This document shows positions 6,400-10,225 of a stretch of DNA of 10,225 nucleotides, in pieces (within the stretch, counting starts at the first letter, position 1; each line of letters begins with the position of its first letter). The position numbers were made by a program, and so were the translations under genes. Source of the stretch: Candidatus Geohydrothermomicrobium daggyaiense (GTDB lineage: Bacteria; Actinomycetota; Geothermincolia; Fen-727; JACVIW01); NCBI GenBank assembly GCA_015711695.1, contig JACVIW010000067.1, forward strand, positions 1-10,225. Reading direction: 5' to 3'. The notes beneath the pieces were generated by a model. The model ran no database searches. It was not told the DNA's origin and saw only the letters and a program-made list of their open reading frames with translations.

Positions 6400-7250
6400 T
6401 GAACCGGCTCCGGAATCAGCCTCTCCGCCCCACCTGTTCTTCCATAATTGCCCCCTCTACCTTCGAGGGCCATAACCATCGCAACCTGACCCGGCACCGT
6501 TTCCGCGCGTTCGACAGTTGAAGCACCTGACTTTCTCATCACAGAAATAATTTCCTCGCTCGTTTTCTCACCACCTATGCCAAGAATTGGAAATCCGCGA
6601 GAAACAAACTGCCTTACGAGCTCACCCTCAAAAGAATCAACGTCTTCTTTTTTTACTCCTTCTCTCTCAGAAATCAGCACGCACCCCGAAAGCGGGGCAG
6701 GAAATGTGCCCGAGATGTCGAGAATCCCGATTCTCTCAAGCTCAGTAATAATGGCCGGGTTCGTGGGAGTTACCACCTGATTTGCTATTTCCTCAAGAGT
6801 TCGTTTTTTGAGCCCGGAAAGCTCGTCTGGCATCTCGAATAGCCCTGAGAGCATATTTCTCACATCGTCCCTTTTAAAAATATCCCCTGATGCCATCGCG
6901 ATGTTTAATACCACAGTTCCACCCGCGGAGGATATCGAGTCCTTTGTTGCAGCCAGAGTATCCTCTCCGGCGCCAGCAATGGAGATTATCGCGAATGACT
7001 TCCCGATAAGCCTTCCGGAAATCAAATATTCTTTTGCCTGGCTTGCGAAATCCATATATACCTTGAGCTCACTGTTGAGCCTCTTATTTCTATCCTTTAT
7101 CTCGTCGAAAGTTTTCTTTAGAGACTCAATCTCACTTTTTTGCTCAGCAACAAGACCTCTTTCCACAAGAGTTGTGCCAAGCAGTATTCCTATGCCCAAC
7201 GCAAGCAGAACTGCCACAAGTGATATGACGTGGTAGCGTATATCAAACAA
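6396..7250 (-). CDS. steB: SteB/MctB-like membrane-anchored coiled-coil protein
   Basis: The 284 residues begin with the family signature FDIRYHVISLVAVLLALGIG, a transmembrane helix at about residues 8-29. A coiled coil follows at about 33-75 (rich in E, K, L, with heptad-like spacing), then a roughly 190-residue alpha/beta domain probably outside the membrane. Databases often call this family copper transporter MctB after Mycobacterium Rv1698, but one helix and no cysteine, methionine or histidine metal cluster speak against a transporter here. In corynebacteria the paired proteins SteA and SteB are linked to cell separation and septal wall hydrolysis, a better fit. The start is TTG at 7250, backed by GAGGTGG 6 nt upstream and by alignment to the family N-terminus. 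It follows steA by 17 bp and overlaps GT2 by 4 bp. Confidence 0.85.
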   Translation of the reverse strand: MFDIRYHVISLVAVLLALGIGILLGTTLVERGLVAEQKSEIESLKKTFDEIKDRNKRLNSELKVYMDFASQAKEYLISGRLIGKSFAIISIAGAGEDTLAATKDSISSAGGTVVLNIAMASGDIFKRDDVRNMLSGLFEMPDELSGLKKRTLEEIANQVVTPTNPAIITELERIGILDISGTFPAPLSGCVLISEREGVKKEDVDSFEGELVRQFVSRGFPILGIGGEKTSEEIISVMRKSGASTVERAETVPGQVAMVMALEGRGGNYGRTGGAERLIPEPVQ

Positions 7251-7256
7251 ATCAAA

Positions 7257-7263
7257 CCACCTC
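7257..7263 (-). promoter_or_regulatory. Ribosome-binding site that fixes the TTG start of steB
   Basis: GAGGTGG lies in the 17-bp gap after the steA stop codon, 6 nt before TTG at 7250. The site is strong and well placed, so the rare start codon is credible and no ATG further inside is needed. Confidence 0.75.
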
Positions 7264-7267
7264 GTTT

Positions 7268-8410
7268 TTAAATAATGCTTTGCAATTTCAATATCCAGAC
7301 CTGAAACCTCATTGCAAGAACAGTAAGAAACTGCCGGACCGGTTCAGAAAAGGCGATCACGATTGAAATGGTTATCAGCGCAGCGATCACCATAACAATC
7401 AGGTGCCAGCTCCTTACCCTCTGTTGATATATCTTGCTTAACCCTTTCGCGTCAACAAGTCTCGAGCCCACCCGTAGTCTCACAAGAAAAGTACTCGACA
7501 TGCCCCTCCTGTTTTTGTCGAGAAATTCAATCAGGTTCGAGTGTCCACCGACAAGCACGATCAACTCGGCACCAAGTTCATAGGCAAGGAGCATTGCAAT
7601 GTCTTCACTCGTTCCCGGATATTTGAAAACCGACGCGCTAACGCCAAGTTGTTCAAGCCTTCTCATTCCAGGCACTCTTCCATCCGTATAACCATGCACA
7701 ACGAGTTCCGCCCCGCTGAGAAGAGCCCTGTCGCTAACGCTGTCCATGTCCCCCACTATCAATTGCGGTTTGTATCCCATTTCGAGCAAAGCATCTGCCC
7801 CACCGTCTACTGCAAGCAGTACGGGTTTGAATTCCCTGATGTATGGCTTTAAAGCAGCAAGATCTTTCTTGAACTCATACCCTCTTACGACTATAACCAC
7901 ATGTTTTCCTTTAAGTTTAGTGTTTATCTCGGGAACTGTTACGGAATCGAAAAGAATCCCTTTTTCCGTCTTTATAAGCTCAAGGGTATTCGATGCAAAT
8001 TCCTCAAGATGAACGGAGAGGTTTTCCCTGCTCTCCCTCATGAGAGTTTGGACCAGATCAAGCGTAAGTACTGCGCCCTGCCCTACGAGATCTTCTCCCA
8101 GGTAGATTTTATCGTCCTCCACCCTGAGCCTGTCACCCTCGTGAACATTTTCAAATATATTTGGTCCAACTTCATCGACAACGTGGATTTCTGATGAAAG
8201 GAGAATATAAGGACCCGCGTTAGGATAGCGTCCGCTTATGGATTTAGAGGCATTAACAACACAAGCAGGTCTTGCCTCGGCCAGAGCCTCAGCAGAAATT
8301 CTATCCAGGTCCTCATGGTCGATAATGGCTATTTCCCCGGGACGCAACCTCTTTACCAGATTCTTTGTTTTTTTGTCGAGTCTTGCGTTTCCCTCAATTG
8401 TGAAAACCAT
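7268..8410 (-). CDS. steA: SteA-like septal protein with a thiamine-pyrophosphokinase-like domain
   Basis: The 380 residues show three parts. The N-terminal region (about 1-125) carries the SteA signature GNARLDKKTKNLVKRLRPGE (7-26) and IAIIDHEDLDRISAEAL (27-43). The middle (about 165-325) resembles the catalytic core of thiamine pyrophosphokinase: DGGAD at 202-206, GDMDS at 220-224 and GTSEDIAMLLA at 266-276. The C-terminus has one transmembrane helix (about 336-354) and a short amphipathic tail. In Corynebacterium, SteA localises to the division septum and works with SteB in cell separation. The kinase-like domain keeps the diphosphate and metal-binding acidic residues, but the usual thiamine-site ND(T/K)D block reads SED, so thiamine phosphorylation is unlikely; the ligand is unknown. 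The ATG has GGGGA just upstream. It follows recN by 61 bp and precedes steB by 17 bp, forming an ordered pair. Confidence 0.88.
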   Translation of the reverse strand: MVFTIEGNARLDKKTKNLVKRLRPGEIAIIDHEDLDRISAEALAEARPACVVNASKSISGRYPNAGPYILLSSEIHVVDEVGPNIFENVHEGDRLRVEDDKIYLGEDLVGQGAVLTLDLVQTLMRESRENLSVHLEEFASNTLELIKTEKGILFDSVTVPEINTKLKGKHVVIVVRGYEFKKDLAALKPYIREFKPVLLAVDGGADALLEMGYKPQLIVGDMDSVSDRALLSGAELVVHGYTDGRVPGMRRLEQLGVSASVFKYPGTSEDIAMLLAYELGAELIVLVGGHSNLIEFLDKNRRGMSSTFLVRLRVGSRLVDAKGLSKIYQQRVRSWHLIVMVIAALITISIVIAFSEPVRQFLTVLAMRFQVWILKLQSII

Positions 8411-8471
8411 TTTCCCCGATTGATTTCGTTCGCCAGGCCCAGAGAATTTTTAACAGTCTTAACGGATTATC

Positions 8472-10217
8472 TCACAATACCAATCGTTTTCTCGCCTGCG
8501 CCTGTTCAAGCAGATCACGGGCGTGTTTCAGCGTTGCCACCCTCCCTGTCGAATCCCCAAGCATCCTGCAGATCTCGAGAACCCTGGTCTCGCCATTAAG
8601 GGCCACAACTCGCGTGTTTGTCTCTCCCTTCTCTTTTATTTTTTGCACACTGTACTGGTTGTCAGCAAAAACTGCGATCTGAGGCATGTGAGTGACGCAA
8701 AATACCTGGTGATAAGCAGCGAGTTTGTGAATCTTCTCGCCGACCTTGACCGCAGTCTCACCCCCGATTCCTGCATCAACCTCATCAAAGATCAAGACCG
8801 GAATGTGGTCTGATTCAGCCAGCACGATCTTCAGTGCAAGCATAACCCTCGAAATCTCGCCACCTGATGCGATCTTGCGCAAGGGAGCAAGTTCTCCATC
8901 AGGTTCGGAGCAAAACAGGAATTCCACCGAATCCAATCCAAGACTTCCGCAGCATTCTACACCCGGGTCGCCGTTTTTACCCTCGCAATGCCTCATACTT
9001 ACTGAAACACCAAATTGAGCATTGCCGAGCTCGAGTTCTTCCAGCTCTTTCAAAACAGCCAGACGCAAAGACCCAGCTGCTTTTTTCCTGTTTTCCGAAA
9101 GTCTGCGCGCCAGTTTTAAAACCTTGCTCGCTTGATGATCAATCTCTTCGTTGAGCGAATCGAGCCTTGTGCACTCAACATTGATTTTCTCCAGTTTAGC
9201 TGCCGCTTCATCCCTGTAAGATATAACCTCCTCTATAGATCCACCGAAAGTTCCATACTTCCTGATTAGTTCACGCAGCAGTGTTATTCTTCCTTCGAGT
9301 TCTTCAAGTTCTCCCAGCGCCCCCTCACTTTCAAGAACATAACGCTCAAGACTCTGGGTCATTTCCTCGAATTCGAAAAGAATTGAGCTTGATTTCTCGA
9401 ATATCTCCTCGAACCATTTATCCTTCTCTGATGCTCTCCTCATCTCTTCGAGCGCACGCACAAGCAAATCCCTTATGGATGGATATCCAGAATCCTCTTC
9501 ACTTATTAACTGCCGTATGGCAATCGCTCTCATGACTAGCTCCCTGGCGTTCCGCAGTCTCCATGCCCTTTCCTCGAGCGCCTCGAGCTCGCCCGGTTTA
9601 GGAGCAGCCCTGTCGATCTCACTTACCGCGTGTTCGAGAATTTCTCTTTCTCGCTCTATGCGCCCAGGCGTGAGTGTTATCGTTTTCAGCTCTCGTTCAA
9701 GGGCTTTCAGTTTTGAATACTGCCTGGAGTACTCGCCAAGAAGCCTTAAGTGTTCACTACCAGCGAATCTGTCTAGGTAATCTATGTGAACGGCACTCTT
9801 GAGCAGCAACTGGTGAGTGCTTTGGCCATGAATTTCGACAAGCATTTCCCCGATTTCTGAGAGCGTGCCTGCCGAACAGATTCTGCCATTCAGCGAACAC
9901 CTCCCTTTCCCACGCCTTGAGATGCTCCTGGCAAGTGTTATCTCATTTTCTTTTTCATGAATAAAACCCGCCTCGACAAGTTTCTCTCGCGCCCCGGGAA
10001 ACATCTCAAGGTCAAAATGGCAAGATAGATTAGCCGAGTCCGCTCCTTTTCTCACCTGTATTGAATCAGCCCGATCTCCAAGAAGTGTTCCTATAGCTCC
10101 AATAAGCACAGTCTTCCCGGCTCCAGTCTCCCCCGTCAGAGCGTTGAACCCGGGCTCAAACTCAACTTTAATGTTCTTAATGAGAGCAAAATCCTCTATA
10201 TGAAGATAAGTAAGCAT
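8472..10217 (-). CDS. recN: DNA repair protein RecN (SMC-like ATPase)
   Basis: RecN is an SMC-type ATPase that holds and processes DNA ends in double-strand break repair by recombination. Counting 581 residues from the ATG at 10217, the N-terminal head starts MLTYLHIEDFALIKNI and has Walker A GETGAGKT at 29-36 and the Q-loop region EIHGQ at 128-132. A long central part, about 155-385, is charged and helical and forms the antiparallel coiled coil. The C-terminal head has the ABC signature SGGE at 451-454 and Walker B VLIFDEVDAGIGG with D478/E479, followed by VTHMPQIAVFAD at 508-519. Length and architecture are normal. An in-frame TTG lies one codon upstream; the ATG agrees with the family start. 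Only 8 nt before the ATG lie in the window, so its ribosome-binding site and any promoter are not visible. It is the first gene of the run seen here, though the operon may begin further upstream. Confidence 0.97.
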   Translation of the reverse strand: MLTYLHIEDFALIKNIKVEFEPGFNALTGETGAGKTVLIGAIGTLLGDRADSIQVRKGADSANLSCHFDLEMFPGAREKLVEAGFIHEKENEITLARSISRRGKGRCSLNGRICSAGTLSEIGEMLVEIHGQSTHQLLLKSAVHIDYLDRFAGSEHLRLLGEYSRQYSKLKALERELKTITLTPGRIEREREILEHAVSEIDRAAPKPGELEALEERAWRLRNARELVMRAIAIRQLISEEDSGYPSIRDLLVRALEEMRRASEKDKWFEEIFEKSSSILFEFEEMTQSLERYVLESEGALGELEELEGRITLLRELIRKYGTFGGSIEEVISYRDEAAAKLEKINVECTRLDSLNEEIDHQASKVLKLARRLSENRKKAAGSLRLAVLKELEELELGNAQFGVSVSMRHCEGKNGDPGVECCGSLGLDSVEFLFCSEPDGELAPLRKIASGGEISRVMLALKIVLAESDHIPVLIFDEVDAGIGGETAVKVGEKIHKLAAYHQVFCVTHMPQIAVFADNQYSVQKIKEKGETNTRVVALNGETRVLEICRMLGDSTGRVATLKHARDLLEQAQARKRLVL

Positions 10218-10225
10218 CAAAAATT

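Noticed and set aside
5747..6475. Long open frame (242 codons) on the plus strand opposite the GT2 gene
   Set aside because: It is antisense to a glycosyltransferase with clear catalytic motifs, is serine/proline/arginine-rich in the way of shadow frames, and shows no family resemblance.
7268..8410. Reading steA as a genuine thiamine pyrophosphokinase
   Set aside because: The thiamine-site block is altered, the protein has an extra N-terminal domain and a C-terminal membrane helix, and the neighbours are not thiamine genes.

Overview
The window is a compact run of ten genes, all on the minus strand, so transcription goes from the right edge to the left. In transcription order: recN (DNA repair), steA, steB (septum and cell-envelope factors), a family-2 glycosyltransferase, a small MraY-like membrane phospho-sugar transferase, pyrG (CTP synthase), a DUF3866 protein, a Nudix ADP-ribose pyrophosphatase, a XerD-type tyrosine recombinase, and the first 62 codons of an M50/site-2-type membrane metalloprotease cut by the left edge. 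No tRNA, rRNA, CRISPR array, insertion sequence or prophage gene is visible. No gene-free stretch exceeds about 165 bp; the two longest are 188-341 and 2986-3148.

Organism: the core order recN - steA - steB/mctB - pyrG - ADP-ribose pyrophosphatase - xerD matches the Mycobacterium tuberculosis Rv1696-Rv1701 block as I remember it. A Gram-positive-type bacterium related to Actinomycetota is therefore most likely. The moderate base composition, DUF3866 and the GT2/MraY-like pair are unlike typical high-GC actinobacteria and recall deep anaerobic actinobacterial lineages or clostridial-type Firmicutes, whose versions of this neighbourhood often carry sporulation genes. None (spoIVB, spo0A, spoIIM) is seen here. 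The lineage call is an inference.

Layout: 8472-10217 recN; 7268-8410 steA; 6396-7250 steB (TTG start, strong ribosome-binding site); 5713-6399 GT2; 4874-5716 MraY-like transferase; 3149-4807 pyrG; 1861-2985 DUF3866; 1350-1877 Nudix hydrolase; 342-1265 xerD; 1-187 protease. steB/GT2 and GT2/GT4 each overlap by 4 bp (ATGA), and DUF3866/Nudix overlap by 17 bp, so translational coupling is likely in those two blocks. Gaps with room for regulation lie before DUF3866 and before the protease.

How the genes may work together: recN and xerD handle chromosome repair and segregation. steA/steB act at the division septum. The two glycosyltransferases probably make a lipid-linked envelope sugar at the membrane. 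PyrG supplies CTP for nucleic acids and lipids. The Nudix enzyme clears ADP-ribose, and DUF3866 is of unknown function. I see no clear undescribed defence or mobile system. The most interesting points are the GT2/MraY-like pair inside the septum cluster and the tight coupling of DUF3866 to the ADP-ribose hydrolase.
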